NCBI GenBank assembly: GCA_037013495.1
Contig: CM072804.1
Coordinates: 37,674,501-37,738,500, forward strand
DNA: 64,000 bases
Source: Hippophae tibetana
Lineage: Eukaryota; Streptophyta; Magnoliopsida; Rosales; Elaeagnaceae
Direction: 5' to 3'
Shown: piece after piece, positions 34,306 through 47,110 of the stretch
Layout of the letters: every line of letters begins with the position of its first letter
Position numbering within the stretch: position 1 is the stretch's first letter
The notes under the pieces: generated by a model
Told to the model about the DNA's origin: nothing
Database searches by the model: none
What the model saw: the letters and a program-made list of their open reading frames with translations, nothing else
Translations under genes and position numbers: made by a program

Positions 34306-36154
34306 TGATAAGTGCTCAAAAATTACTAAAATTATAATGATTTTATGCACGTTAATTGATTAAAAATATATATATTTATATGATTTTATCATATATTTAT
34401 ATAAATCTGTATTTTTATCACGAGTATTTTTATTGTTTTTCAGGTATTTTTGCTTAAAAAAGTAACTTAAAGAATCGAATAAAAAATACTCGAGATAACA
34501 AATCACAAATATATTGATAAAATAAATGAGGCAAATTCAACAAATATGGAAAAATTGGATAAAATGGATCAAAAGGATCAAAAATGTCAAAAAGGGTGAA
34601 ATCACGCATGTAGTTGCCCAGCAGCGCCGGCCAACGTATGCCGCTGCCAACCAGCGTACACCACAATGCCCAACCGTGCCCAAAAACGCGCACAGTGCGT
34701 GCTGTAATGCCCAGTCGTGTAGAGCAACGCTCGTGCATCGTCCAAATCACGCTGAAGTTGTGCGTCCATCTGCGCCTACTCCGTGTGTACCGCTCCATCC
34801 CACATACCATGACATCAACGATGACATCATCATTCACCTAACATGCGTTTGCTACATTTTTTACAATTTTTTCTCCCAGTTTTTCTTCCTCTCCTCACCT
34901 ATAAATACCCTCATTCTCTCCACACCAAAACACATCTCAAAAACATCTTCTTCTCTCTTTCTTTCTCTCCATTTCTTAGTTTTTAGTTTTTCTTAGTTTT
35001 AGAGTTCTCATTTTGAGAAGAACTAATTATGTTTTTGTAATTTCTTTTCTTTTTGATTCAATAAATGTAAATGAAAATTCCATTTGGAGGTTTTCCAGTA
35101 ACAAAAATAGCATCAAAGTACTGTAAGGATATTATTTTCGTTACAGTTATTTTTTATGCTTTATTCTTGTATGTTATATTTAATTTGTGTGTGATTAAAT
35201 TTAACTTTGCTGGCTGTTTGTAAACATGATATAAAAATAATGTTGTTATGCTTGCGAAATATTAAATAGGTAAAAATTTCTAAAATGAATTGATTTTATT
35301 TCTATTCAAGATTTTATATTAAGAATATTAATGAGAAATATATTGTTTTTCATTACAAACTTATATATGAAAATTAGATTTTAAGGTTTAGTTATCCAGT
35401 CTGATTTAGAGTAGTGCTCTTTTATTTATTAATACAATCACCCAATAGTGAGAGTGAAAATCTATTTCAAAAGTTTTTATAAGAATTATTATCTGAAAAT
35501 ATATTGAAAACATGTTTTCAATAGTGGTTTTAAAACTTGAAAGTTAGTACTCGGATAACTAAATTCTTAGGTTTAATTTGGACACCTTGAATAAAGTTTA
35601 AATTGTCTAACCCTACCAAAGGTGGCATTTAAATGGTTCATTTTCAGTCTCTTAGAAAAAGGAATTAATTTAATTAATCAAATTAGTTATCAAACTTACC
35701 CATAGGTGTTAATTGATTTGTTTAGTTAACAAAGAATATCTAACCCCACCAAAGGTGGTATACATATAAAATAGAGAAAATCAATAAATATCAATTTATA
35801 TCTTTAATAACCTAAATAATATGAGCAAACATAATTAACTTAGTTATTATATCCATAAATACTCTACTATTATAAAATATAAAATTTACATAAATGTTTA
35901 TTAAATCTGTATCTATGTTTATTTTTATGTTATTAGATTAAAAACACAAAACCCCAAAATATTGTAACAGGATGTTTAGGATTTAATTTTGTTTTTAAAA
36001 GTTTGGATAATAAATTAAAAACCACATATATTCCTTCCTTAGATCGACCTTGCGAGTATACTTATCATTTTCGATGAAATGATTCGTGCACTTACGAGAG
36101 TTTTATAAATATAAAACTAAAGTATTGGAAAGATCGACGATGCCGGTTCTCTCA
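34306..36154 (+). mobile_element. Athila-like LTR, subfamily A
   Basis: The sequence starts TGATAAGTGCTCAAAAATTAC and follows the 28823 LTR along its length, with a TATA box (CACCTATAAATACCC) near 34897-34911 and U5 words near 36050-36120. It ends near GATGCCGGTTCTCTCA. It directly follows the mitochondrial insertion. I could not find a matching duplication on the two sides, so it may be one end of a larger rearranged element, not a simple solo LTR. Open frames inside it (34454-34996) are LTR sequence. Confidence 0.85.
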
Positions 36155-37068
36155 CTAAAGTTTTTTTTCTAAACTTTTCTCTCAATTGGATATTGCAAAG
36201 TATTTATTAAGGTGCTCTATTTATAGATGCAGAAGCCCGTCATTCTATATGTTTTTCCAACTAATTCTTGGCTTGATAACCACTCTATTGTTTTAATTTC
36301 ATGTATTGCACCATTTGGTGAATGTAATTTTGACCAAAAAATGCTTCTCTTGAATGGATAGGAAAGGTGGCCTTTTCCCATGTGGTGCTTCTCCTGCTTA
36401 CCTGCCCCCTCTTTGCTCGTGTAGTGGTTTTCCTCACATGGTATGTTTTTCCTCACATGGTATGGTTTTCCTTGCTTGGTATGATTTTAGATACTAATGT
36501 GTTTTGGTTGTTATTTCATCTGAGTAAGTGTGCTACATTTAATTTAGTGATGAGGTTCAGTGTGTTTATGATTTTTAATTTTTAAATGCTTCACATCGTT
36601 AAATCTTCTCCCTAACCAAATAAAAAAAGTATATACTTGCATCTTTTTATTTTGTGTATGTTTTATGTGAGTTGTGGAAATTGCTTTTTCCCAAAGATGA
36701 ATACATTGATTAGTTTTAATCCTTGGTTTTATGGTCTACCTATTTTTTTCAAATGTTAATCCATTCTCTTATTATACTGTATGCATATTCCAAGTGTTGA
36801 GATGAATGATTCGCTTGGAGACTCAGAAGGCCTTAAGAAATCTGGCTAAAAAATGTATAAAATATACTTCCTAGTGTGAAGTTTTATTTCAATTTTTTCT
36901 TCATCAAAATATGTAGCTAACAATGGTTTAAAATGTGTGCACATGTAGCTAGCTTAGTCATGCATTCTTACACCAATGGTGATATTGATGAAATGTAGAA
37001 TGAGTTTATAGAGTTCACAAATTAGTTATTGTAGCATTAATAACTAGCTAAACCATTTATATTATTTG
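36155..37068 (-). other. Unassigned; TATA-like box on the minus strand
   Basis: CTATAAATAGAGCACC on the minus strand (36214-36229) is a good TATA box followed by leader-like sequence running into the LTR boundary at 36154. This may be a fragment of another LTR promoter, or a host promoter cut by the LTR. An open frame at 36367-36585 has no known domain. No gene is supported. Confidence 0.35.
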
Positions 37069-37073
37069 ACTAT

Positions 37074-37803
37074 TGATGAGTGCTTAAAAAGTACTAAAAT
37101 TACCATGATTTTATCATATATTTATATAAATTTGTCTTTTCGGAATCACGGGTATTTTTATTATTTTTCAGGTATTTTTGCTTAAAAACGTAACTTAAAG
37201 ACTCAAAGAGAAATACTGGAGGCAATACATCACAAATATATTCATAAATAAGTGAGGAAAAGTCAACAAATATGGAAAAATTGGACAAAATGTGTCAAAA
37301 AGGTCAAAAATGTCAACAAGGAGGAAATCGCGCCCGCAGCTGCCCAACCGCACCGGCCAACCCCACCCATAGGTGTTACTTGATTGTTTTAGTTAACAAA
37401 GAATATCTAACCCCACCAAAGGTGGTATTCATATAAAAAAGAGAGAATCAATAAATATCAATTTATATCTTTAATAACCTAAATAATATGAGCAAGCATA
37501 ATTAACTTAGTTATTATATCCATAAATACTCAACTATTATAAATGATAAAATTTTCATAAATGTTTATTGAATATGTATCTATGTTAATTTTTACGTTAT
37601 TAGATTAATAACACAAAATCACAAAATATCATTTCATTTTTAAAAGTTCGAATAATAAATTAAAAACCACATATATTCTTTCTTTACATCGACCTTGGGA
37701 GTATACTTATCATTTTCTACGAAATGATTCGTGCACTTGCGAGAGTTTTATAAATATAAAACCAAAGTATTGGTAGGATCAGCGATGTCGGTTTCACTCA
37801 TCA
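37074..37803 (+). mobile_element. Short solo LTR, subfamily A, TSD ACTAT
   Basis: The element starts TGATGAGTGCTTAAAAAG and ends TTTCACTCATCA. It is flanked by perfect 5 bp duplications ACTAT at 37069-37073 and 37804-37808, proving an independent insertion and later LTR-LTR recombination. At 730 bp it is less than half the usual 1.7 kb: the two outer parts of the LTR are present and the middle, with the TATA region, is not. Confidence 0.9.
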
Positions 37804-37808
37804 ACTAT

Positions 37809-38558
37809 TATTGTTATTGACAAACATTAAGCATGTATTTAATATTTTGGAATGCTTTAGCTACTAAGGTTTATTATCTTTTGGTGCATAAACTCTCAAA
37901 TATACCTGTGCTCTTAGTTTTAATATAATATATTGACTTTTAATATTGTAATTATTTTAAAGTGCTATCTTGCATTTATAATACAATGTTGAAATAAATT
38001 GGTATTTAAATTTATGAAGTGCATGAAAAATTAGAAAAGATGGTTAATTGAGTAATGTATATGGTCATGATTTTAGTGCAAATCGTGGCCAAAAGTAAAT
38101 ACCTATTAATATTTATGGTCACAATTTTGTATTAAAATCATGACAATAAAAATATAATAGGTCAAACTTTTAGGGTAACTTAAACTAAATATAAAGATAA
38201 AAGATCATGATTTTAGTGTAATTGAGACCAAATATGAAGATAAAACATCACTATTTTATTGTAACCAAGACATAATATAAAGGTAAAAGGTTACGGTTTT
38301 AGTGTAATCGTGACTAAAAATTGATTAAATCATAGTTATTGATAAAGCCATAAGATTATAGAAGTGATCGTAAGCATTTAATAGGTCACAATCTTTCACA
38401 AGACGTGACGAAATAGTATATTTATGGTCATGGTTAAAATTGTGGCCATATGTAAGAGTTTATGGTATCTTTAACTTATGCCATAGTTTCTTTTTTGGTG
38501 ATCATAGGTATACAATCATGGTTAAAAATGATGGTTATATATCAATATTGTAGTAGTG
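37809..38558. mobile_element. CACTA-like element end with subterminal repeats
   Basis: The right terminus at 38558 reads CACTACTACAATATTG on the minus strand. Repeats of the type TATGGTCATGATTTTAGTG and its complement fill about 38050-38540, several forming hairpins. The words resemble the array at 237-589 (ATGGTC..GGTTA..AACCGTGACCATA), so the two are probably related families. The left terminus was not found. No transposase is visible. Confidence 0.5.
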
Positions 38559-38569
38559 TTGGTTTTCTT

Positions 38570-40440
38570 GATTATGAAAGGAATCTAGCATGCACCAATT
38601 AAGATGATTACACTAATCATGTGGTATGCTTGCTTGTTTTTAGTCAAAATCATTCATTACTTATGCACAATGCATGTGATTGATTGTTTGATATAATTAG
38701 TGGGGGAACACTTGGTATGGGTAATGTCATATGATAAGAATCTACCATGTTTAGAATCTATTTGATCAAACTTTGAGACGAAATCAAACATAACATTTAT
38801 TTAGTGAAATGATTTAGGAATTAAATGCTAAGTTAAATTCTCAACACCATAAACCCTAAGAAAAAGAATAAACTTAAAACTATGTTTGGGAGAGTCAAGC
38901 TAATAAAAGAAAAGGAAAAAAACAACGCTAAGTTATTAAAATAAAAGAGGAGTGGGTTTGAACATTAAAATAATCATTGACTTATCCTCATCTAAGACTC
39001 ATATTATAAACATGTAAAGTCTCTTCACTCCCTAGCTAAATTTATAATCAATATAAGTGGAAAGGGATGTGAAAAATAGACCTATGAAACTTATTCTAAG
39101 ATTTTAATTTTTAGCATGCTTACATAAGTTTATCTTATGAGTAGATTGAATGATATTATTTGAAAGTCATAATCACACAGATTATTTTGTAAAAAACCTT
39201 GCATACCCATGTGTTAATGGAATATTGATTGAGAGCCATATGAATTCTAAATCATAAAAATGTACAATCTTTGACAAGAATAAATTCTTGTTGAACATGC
39301 ATCCATTGGAGGAGATTTTTTTATAAATATGCTTTACATGTCATGTGGGTATTAAGTATTTATTTTATTAGAGTATAGTTTTGTCTTTACTTAAGGACAA
39401 GTAAAATGTTAAATTGTGTTTATAAGTTTATAAAAGTAGAGTTATTTGACAACTTCAAACAAGCTATTTATCTTGTTTTGAGATATATATTATTTTAAAG
39501 ATCCATCTTATGTTCAAATGTGACAATGCAAATGAAAAGATACCAAACAGAGTAAAAATAGGTAAATTGGGACAAATTCAAAATCACTAGGGTCAATAGA
39601 TCAAGACATATCAGTTGGTCAATCGGGAAGAGTCGATCGATCAAGGAAATAAGAGGGTTATACCTCAAAATGGAAAAAATTAGAGTTAGATCGATCAATA
39701 AGGGTGTCGATCGATCGAGAATGGGTAGATCAATCAAGAAGTCTAATTTTCAATCACAATTCTTGGATCAAAGATAATAAGAGTCCTAATCTAATTAGAA
39801 CCAATTTCAACCTATTTAGAACACTACAAGGATGCCATAAATAGCACATAATTTACAATGAACAAGAGAAAACATAGAGATTTCATTGCTACAAAAAGTG
39901 ATAAAGTAAACTAAATTAAGGAGACAATTATATAACTAGCAATGAGCTTAAAAAAGAAGTTGGATTATGTATCAAAGATGGATCTTCGTCTTTTTTCTTC
40001 ATCATTTTTGTAACTATTACGCATTCATATGTTTTTAATTATGATTTTTAAAACTATAAGTGGTTAAGTTTTTATTCTATATTTTTGATAAACCTAGCCA
40101 TAAACCATGTGATTGATTTTATTTAGTTGAAAGAATTTTTTTATCAATAATTGATATAATAATTTTGATCTTATTACTTAGATTAATTTGCCAATAATTA
40201 TAAGATTTGAGATCCATGCCTTAGCTAGACAAAGTAGGTTTTTGAATTAATTATAGAATTATTATCATATGAAATGAACTAGTACAACAATATAATTGAT
40301 GAATGTGTGGATTGATACATGTGTTCATAGTTGATGTGTGAATGAAATAGCATAACAATGTGATTATTTGCACATAATCCAAAAGAATACTTAATAAATA
40401 TTCCTAGTTATATAAGATATGTAGCTAGTGTATGGATCTT
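38570..40440 (+). mobile_element. 3' end and LTR of a decayed gypsy element
   Basis: TTTACTTAAGGACAAGTAAA near 39391 resembles the conserved block that precedes the 3' LTR in Athila/Tat-type elements. The LTR would start near 39417 and run past 40200. It contains GATCGATCAA-rich sequence at 39640-39740, like that at 3300-3480, and a GCCATAAATAGCAC TATA-like box near 39834. No coding part is recognisable upstream. Ends are approximate. Confidence 0.4.
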
Positions 40441-41017
40441 GGAACCTAGCTCTTAAAATTTAGAGTTCTTTCTAGCCAACTCTTGTTGAACTTGTAGCTT
40501 CATGGGCTTGTCTTGCATTCTCCAATGCAATATTATCCTACACGCTATCTTCTTGAACCCATTGTAGTGAAACTAAGGTCCAATCTCTTTCAAATATAAC
40601 AACATGGCCAATATTTTCCATGGGATCAAGGAAACTCTAAGCCTTAGAAACAAACTCCTAAAAAAACTCAGTAATTTTGGAAACAAGAAATGTAACTTTA
40701 TAGAATCTCGCCACCACCATCGACACCACCTTTGGCAAGGTGGTTAGTTATTGGTTATAAATACTCCTTTCTAATTGCATTTTAATTCAAAAAAACCTAT
40801 CAAATCTTTGTAAAAATTTCTATTGATTTGAATTCCATATTCACTAATTATATCTATAATTGTGATACGTTCTTGTGAGTATAGAATACTGAAAGTTGCT
40901 ATTTTATATGTTGAGTGAATATTTTTCTGTGTGAGTAGTATTCAAAGGTTGTGTTAGTTTATTCTAAACAATATTATTCTGTTGTATTTGATCACATCAC
41001 ATCAAGTGGTGTTAGCT
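40441..41017 (+). mobile_element. Copia LTR end with primer-site-like sequence
   Basis: AGTGGTGTTAGCTATGGAAG at 41005-41024 resembles the copia start AGTGGTATCAGAGCCATGGAAG, with primer site and gag start fused as in many plant copia elements. Before it is LTR-like sequence with a TATA box (GTTATAAATACTCC at about 40754-40767). The LTR start is unclear, near 40689. A short gag-like frame follows and soon ends. Old. Confidence 0.4.
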
Positions 41018-41306
41018 ATGGAAGACAACCAGATTTGTGTGTCAAACCAAGTAGTTGTAAAAGTAGCAAGCATGAGTAGCAATAGACAATTAAGACAGAG
41101 GTCCCAACTGATAAAGATAATATTGGTTTTATTTCTATTAGAGTCGTAATTGTTATATTGATTAGTAAATTTTTTGCTGCTAAGTGGTTGTCTTAAGCAA
41201 CCTAAGGATGTTATCATATAGATACGATCTCTATGTGTGTTTACCTCATCATATCTTATGTTATGCATGCTTAGTTGTAGACCTAGTGTAATCTAAGTTT
41301 AAATTG
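41018..41306. other. Short copia gag-like remnant, no gene
   Basis: Sequence after the primer-like site starts like a copia gag (MEDNQI) but shows no recognisable domain. Nothing else is supported here. Confidence 0.3.
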
Positions 41307-42942
41307 TGTATGTTAAAAAATATGATTATTTAAACTTTAATTAGAATGTTTTTTATCTCTCTATTTGACTTTTAATTTACTTATAATTTCTACTCTGAAA
41401 GCTATTTGTTGTTTTTATATTATACTTGTTCTACTTCTATTGAGTGTACTATTTTCATTATGTTATTTTGTTTATTACTTGTGGGAAATAATCCTTTCGA
41501 AGTTTGTATCTTTTTACCTTGATAGTGTATCGGGTTATGGAATTTTTCAATTGGTATCATAGCGGGTACACTTTGTTTGGGCGGTTATCGCTCCAGTGTT
41601 GATCTTTTCCCTTTTTTCCCTCTTTTCTATGTGTTTAATTCTTTCAAAGGTTTTTTAATGGATGATATACAAGGATTGGTCAATGAACCACCTAAGTTCA
41701 ATGGTGATTTTTACTTTTATTATAGATCTTAAATGTGCTCCTACTTGAGATCTAACAATAATGATGTTAGGTATTTGATTGAGGATGGTTGGATATGTCC
41801 TATTCATATCTCTAAGGCTAGTGTTGTCAAATCCAAACATGTTTATGTCTAGAGTAAAGAGGAACTACATCTTAGCAATTCAAATTGCTAAGGATTGCAC
41901 CTTTTCATCCACTCAATTACCTTAAAGGATACTTCTATTATGAATAAGTTTACTAATGTTAAGGAAGCTTGAGAATTCCTAAAGGGGAAATAAGGTGGAT
42001 GTACTTCCTTAACTAGTATGTATGTTCACAAAAGACAAAGACTGTTACTCTTGAATGCACTACTCTTATGGCTTCTCCTTCCGAGAATGGTCCGTCTAGC
42101 TCTTATTATTGGACTGACACTAGTGATAATGATTAGTTCTCTCTACAAGATTTTTATGATCAACTTTTTTATGATAATCTAATGCTAAAAAGGTTACAAG
42201 CAAGATTCATAATGATATTTCTCAAAATAATAAGGAAATTTTCAATTTTTTTGATCAATTGCTCAACCTCACTTTGAAAAATGATAAACTTGTAAACAAT
42301 TTGAAATTAAGTCTGGACAATCAAATTAAGTCTTACTAGATTATTTTACAGGATAATGAAAAGTGCCTTACTCAGATAAGTGAACTCGAGAAGGCAATTC
42401 AGGATAAAGTCTCTGAAGCTGTCACAAATCAATGCACACTTGAGTCTTCTTATAATTTAGGAGTTTTATGAAATCTTAAGAAAGAAACTTGCATCTTGGA
42501 AGATGAAAAGGCTATCCTAGAATGCTTATTTGAAGTTTGTGATGCTGAGTTGACTAGACTTCATGCTTAGGTTGAAGTTGACACTAATAAAGTCATTCTT
42601 TTTGAAACTAGCCATCTAGAAAAACATGAAATGGTTGAAATTATTCATCTTCAATAGTATGACTTTGAGATAAAAACTAAATAAGGTGTTGAAATTGGAA
42701 ATAAATGGTGTCTTGGAGATACTAGTTCTAAGAAGTTATTAAGACTTAAATATGTTCATATTTTCTCTTCTACTTCTGCTACTGCTTAATAACATTCTTC
42801 TATCATTAAGATTTTTGATTATGACTCAACCAACGATTTTATGAGTGCTTAGAACCTCTCTCTCTCTCTCTCTCTCTTATTTCTTACAACTCGGGTCATC
42901 TCACATCCACCTTTTCGCAAAAGAAGTCTCATACTTAGAAGG
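41307..42942 (+). mobile_element. Copia (Sirevirus-like) 5' end: LTR, primer site, gag
   Basis: TTGGTATCATAGCGGGTAC at 41551 is the Sirevirus-style junction of primer site and leader (TTGGTATCAGAGCGGGT), following an LTR that ends TTTTTCA at 41549. Gag begins near 41659 with MDDIQGLVNEPPKFNGDF, the usual copia PPxFNGxN start. Around 42180-42700 comes a leucine- and glutamate-rich coiled coil typical of sirevirus gag. A (TC)n tract lies at 42859-42886. It is broken by many changes. A gypsy solo LTR at 42948 interrupts it, with the remainder continuing to about 44815. Confidence 0.6.
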
Positions 42943-42947
42943 GAGAT

Positions 42948-44663
42948 TCATGAGTGCTTAAAAAGCATTAAAATTACCATTATTTTATGTACTTTAATTA
43001 ATTAAAAAAATTATATTTATATAATTTTATCATATTTTTATATAAATTTATCTTTTTGGAATAATGAGTCTTTTTATTATTTTTCAGGTATTTTTGCTTC
43101 AAAAAATAACTTAAAGACTCGAAAAAAAATAATGGACACAATACATCACAAATATTGAGAAAATAAATGAAGAAAAGTCAAAAAGATGGAAAATTGGACA
43201 AAATGGATCAAAAGGGTCAAAAATGTCAAAAAGGATGAAAACGTGCGCCCAGTTACCTAGTTGCGCCGAGAAACGTAAGCAATGCACCACAACACGCCGA
43301 GCATCACCCGAACAAACACAAAAATCTACGCGCATCGCTTGAACAACGCCTAAGTCTGAGCGCGCATCTTTTCCCATTTTTTATTATTTTTTCCCACTTT
43401 TTCACCCTCTACTTACCTATAAATACCCTCATCTCCTCCATTACAAAAGACACCTCAAAAACATCTTCTTGTCTCTTTCTTTCTCTTAATTTCTTAGTTT
43501 TTTTTAGTTTTTAGTTTTAATGTTCTTTTATTAGAACTAGTTATGTTTTTGTAAATTATTAGCTTTCTAATTCAATAAATGGAAATGTAAATCCATTTGG
43601 AGGTTTTCCAACAACAGAAATAGCATTAAAGTGCTGTAAGTTTTTATAGTTATTTTTTATATTTATTCTTATATGTTATTTTTAATTTTTCTGTGATTAA
43701 ATTTAACATTGATGGCTGTTTGTAGACATGATATAATAATAAAATTGTTATCCTTGCGAAATATTAAATAGCAAAAAATCTCTAAAATGAATTGATTTTA
43801 TTTTTATTCAAAATTTTATATTAAGAATGTTAGAGAGAAACATATTATTTTTCATTACAAACTTAAATCTGAAAAAATTAGATTTAAAGGTTTAGTTATC
43901 CGGTCTAATTTAGAGTAATGTTTTTTTATTTGTTGGTACAATTGCCTAGTAGTTAGAGTGAAACTCTATTTCAAAAGTTTTTATAAGAATTATTATCTGA
44001 AAATGTATTGACAACATGTTTTCAGTAATGATTTTAAAACTTGAAAGTTAGTACTCAGATAATTAGATTCTTAGGTTTAATTTGGATACCTTGAATAAAG
44101 TTTAAATTGTCTAACCCCATAAAAGGTGACATTTATATGGTTGATTTTCAATATCTTAGAAAAAAGAATTAATTTAATTAACCAAATTAGTTATCGATCC
44201 CACCCATAGGTGTTAATTGATTTGTTTAATTAACAAAGAATATCTAACTCCACCAAAGGTCGTATTCATATAAAAAAGAGAAAATCAATAAATATCAATT
44301 TATATCTTTAATAACCTAAATAATATGAGCAAGTATAATTAACTTAGTTATTATATCCATAAATACTCCAATATTATAAAAGATAAAATTTGCATAATTT
44401 TTTATTGAATCTGTATCTATGTTTATTTTTATGTTATAAGATTAGAAAATACATATAACCCAAATATCGTGACAAGATGTTTAGGATTTAATTTTGTTTT
44501 TAAAAGTTTGAGTAATAAATTAAAAACCACATATATTCCTTCCTTAGATCGACCGTGGGAGTATACTTATCATTTTCTATGAAATGATTCATGCATTTGC
44601 GAGAGTTTTATAAATATAAAAATAAAGTATTGGCAGGATCGGTGATGTCAGTTATGCTCATTA
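42948..44663 (+). mobile_element. Solo Athila-like LTR, TSD GAGAT
   Basis: A 1716 bp copy of the subfamily A LTR is flanked by perfect 5 bp duplications GAGAT at 42943-42947 and 44664-44668. The TATA box (ACCTATAAATACCC) is near 43417-43430, and U5 words lie near 44550-44620. No internal region is attached, so it is a solo LTR. It is inserted in the copia gag region, so it is younger than that element. Confidence 0.9.
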
Positions 44664-44809
44664 GAGATATGTTAAGTCATGTGTAAAAACTTCTAAAAAT
44701 TTCCATTACTTTAACTAGTAAAGCCTTAACTCTACGAAATGATGCTATGTTGACCTTGAATGTGTTTAAATCTTCTCTTGAAATTAGTACTTATGATCAA
44801 GATTTAAAT

Positions 44810-45310
44810 TCCAATGTGGTTCACATTGCCTTAATTGTAAGATTTGGCTAGCAAAACTCCATTAGTAGATTCATCAATGATGGTTCTTGTTTGAGCATTG
44901 AGACCATTATAGAAAGTCTCCATTAGGATCCAATGAGAGATACTATGGTGTAGACACTTTCTTGGAAATTCTTTGAACTTTTCCTATGCTTCATACAAAG
45001 ATTCTCCTTCATATTATTGATAGGAGGTATTGTCATTCCTAAGCTTGTCATTCTTTATTGGTTGGAAGTATTTCATCAAGAATTTCTCTGAAAAATCATT
45101 CCAATTTGTAATGAATTAGTTGGTAAAGAGTTTAGCCAAGCTTAAGCACGGACTTGTAAAGAGTAAAGGAACAATCTAAGCCTAAATGCCTCTTGGATCA
45201 CATCACTGAATTTAAATAAATCTCCAACTTCAATAAATAATCTAAAAATGTAAATGAGGATCCTATTTTGGTAATTTGTTGAATATTCCAACTGTTTATA
45301 GCATTTGAAA
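44810..45310 (-). pseudogene. Gypsy gag remnant (Athila/Tat type)
   Basis: On the minus strand, 44830-45020 reads as EGESLYEA near 45010, then HWILMETFYNGLNAQTRT and ANG/TNGVLLAKSYN-like sequence, the well-known plant gypsy gag stretch. It lies downstream (minus sense) of the primer-like site near 45805-45822 and the LTR beyond it. It is broken in several places. Confidence 0.7.
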
Positions 45311-45804
45311 TATCACTGGCTTAAATTCAAACTTATTGGCTTGAATGTTTAGCCTTGTAATACTTAGATTCAGCCCTTCCAAGATAGGTCTTGCATATTC
45401 GTATAGCTATGTCCCTATCATCTATTAAAAAATATGGTTGTTAAAATTTAGCTCATTATTGTTTATTTCTAATAGATTAGCCATTTATTTCACTTGGGTG
45501 ACAACTTGTTATTTTCTTATTGATCTCAAAGTACTTTCAATTTCAAGATATAAAGGCAAAATTTCTCCCTTACAAACATCATGAAATATGCTCAAATGTT
45601 TCTAATAGCACTAAATGAAATATCTAAATATAAAAATAAATAAATTAAAATTATAACAAATAAATAAAGATAAATAAATAACTAAGATAAATAAATATAT
45701 AAGTAAATAAAAATAAATAACTAAAAACTAAATAAATTAGAACTAAAATAAAAATAAATTAAGAAAAAACTAAAAATAAAAAATTAATTTCCAATATTGT
45801 ACTC
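45311..45804 (-). other. gag N-terminal area and A-rich leader
   Basis: Weak gag-like sequence passes into an A-rich leader with many AAATAAATAAA words (45600-45790). No separate gene is seen. Confidence 0.4.
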
Positions 45805-47110
45805 CTCGACAATGGCCCCAAAAAATTGATAAGGACACGAATTGTGATCATTGAATATGCAAGTATAAACAAGTAATATAATGATAAGAAAATATTATTC
45901 TTACGGAAATTATGTTATTAAAAACTAATTTTTAAAACTAAAAAAATAAAAATAACTATTTTTTGTGTTTTATAATTTTAGGAAGCAAAATTAAAAGAAC
46001 TAAAATTAAATAACAATAATTAATTAAATCAGATTTGGTAACTAAGAAAATATATGAGAAAATATCTAGGAATACTTAATCTCCCAATTTTTAAACATGT
46101 GAATTACTAAAATCTCTCAATATAATCATCTATAAATTATATGATTAATTGAATCTAATCTAGCATGTATTTCTCTCTCAAGTAACCTATTCACCATATA
46201 GTAATTAATCTAAATTACACTCTCATGTCAATTAAATTGTAAGACCAATCTTCTCTTAAATTTGATTACTCAATGAAAGTAGAGTCATTAATGCACTTTT
46301 TTACTTAATATTTGTTTGTTTTATTTAGTAAGTTGTATTTTTGAGGATAACATATTAAAATATAAACTTTCTAGTGAAAAAGGGGAGAAAATATAATTTT
46401 TGGAATTTATTTATAAAATGTTTATGAATTTTTAACAAATGAACAATCAAAAGCTACAAAGTGGACGCCATGCAAGCATAAGAGCTGATTGGCCAAGCCA
46501 CACGAATGCCACATAAGTAGAGAGGCCTAAACAAAGATCACTACTTATATAGTGTGATGAAATGTTATGCCATGTGTCAACACAATTTTAATTCCGAGTT
46601 CGGTGCTTGGTCAATGCGCTTACCACATGTCTTCAACTGATTCATCCAACCATTCCACCTGTGTGCCACGCCATCTGTTACCACTAATTATGTATCACTG
46701 TATGACACTTACTCAACATACGTTGACCAGATTAGTTTCCCTATACATGTGTCACTCTCTGATTTTCTCAATGAATATCGTGTGACGCGTGTCGCTTTCT
46801 TATTGACTAGTGTTGTTAATTTTTCCTTTTTTCATCTCAACCCTTGATCTGAAGTTGATATGATGATAAAAATTCCACCTAAACTATATTTAACCCCCTA
46901 ATTGCCCCATAAACCATAATGAACTAAAATTAACATAAATTTTATCAATTTTTGGAGCCAAAAAGCAAGAAAAATATAGAAAAACTCAAAAAGAGATACA
47001 ATTTTGGGGGAAATTTAAGAGGAGATTAGTATTACAATTGAAGAGATTGATTGTATTTCTTCTTCTTCTCTTTTATTTATCAATTTTTATATCTTCCTTT
47101 ATGAAAATTT
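45805..47110 (-). mobile_element. Gypsy LTR (type C) with primer-like site
   Basis: The minus strand has TTTTTTGGGGCCATTGTCGAGG at about 45803-45825, a decayed tRNA-Asp type primer site, next to an LTR end at 45827. The LTR shows the GCAAGTATA ... ATAATGATAAG U5 signature. A more GC-rich U3-like part lies at 46450-46800 and includes CCACATGTC and GTGTGCCACGCC words that recall family D. The upper boundary, about 47.1 kb, is where sequence like subfamily B begins. Confidence 0.5.

Noticed and set aside
34454-34996. Long open frames of 127 and 156 codons on opposite strands
   Set aside because: They lie in the U3/leader of the LTR at 34306-36154 and match non-coding LTR sequence in sister copies.
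46567-46785. 72-codon frame with His/Ser-rich sequence
   Set aside because: It lies in the GC-richer U3 of a decayed LTR and has no conserved motif.
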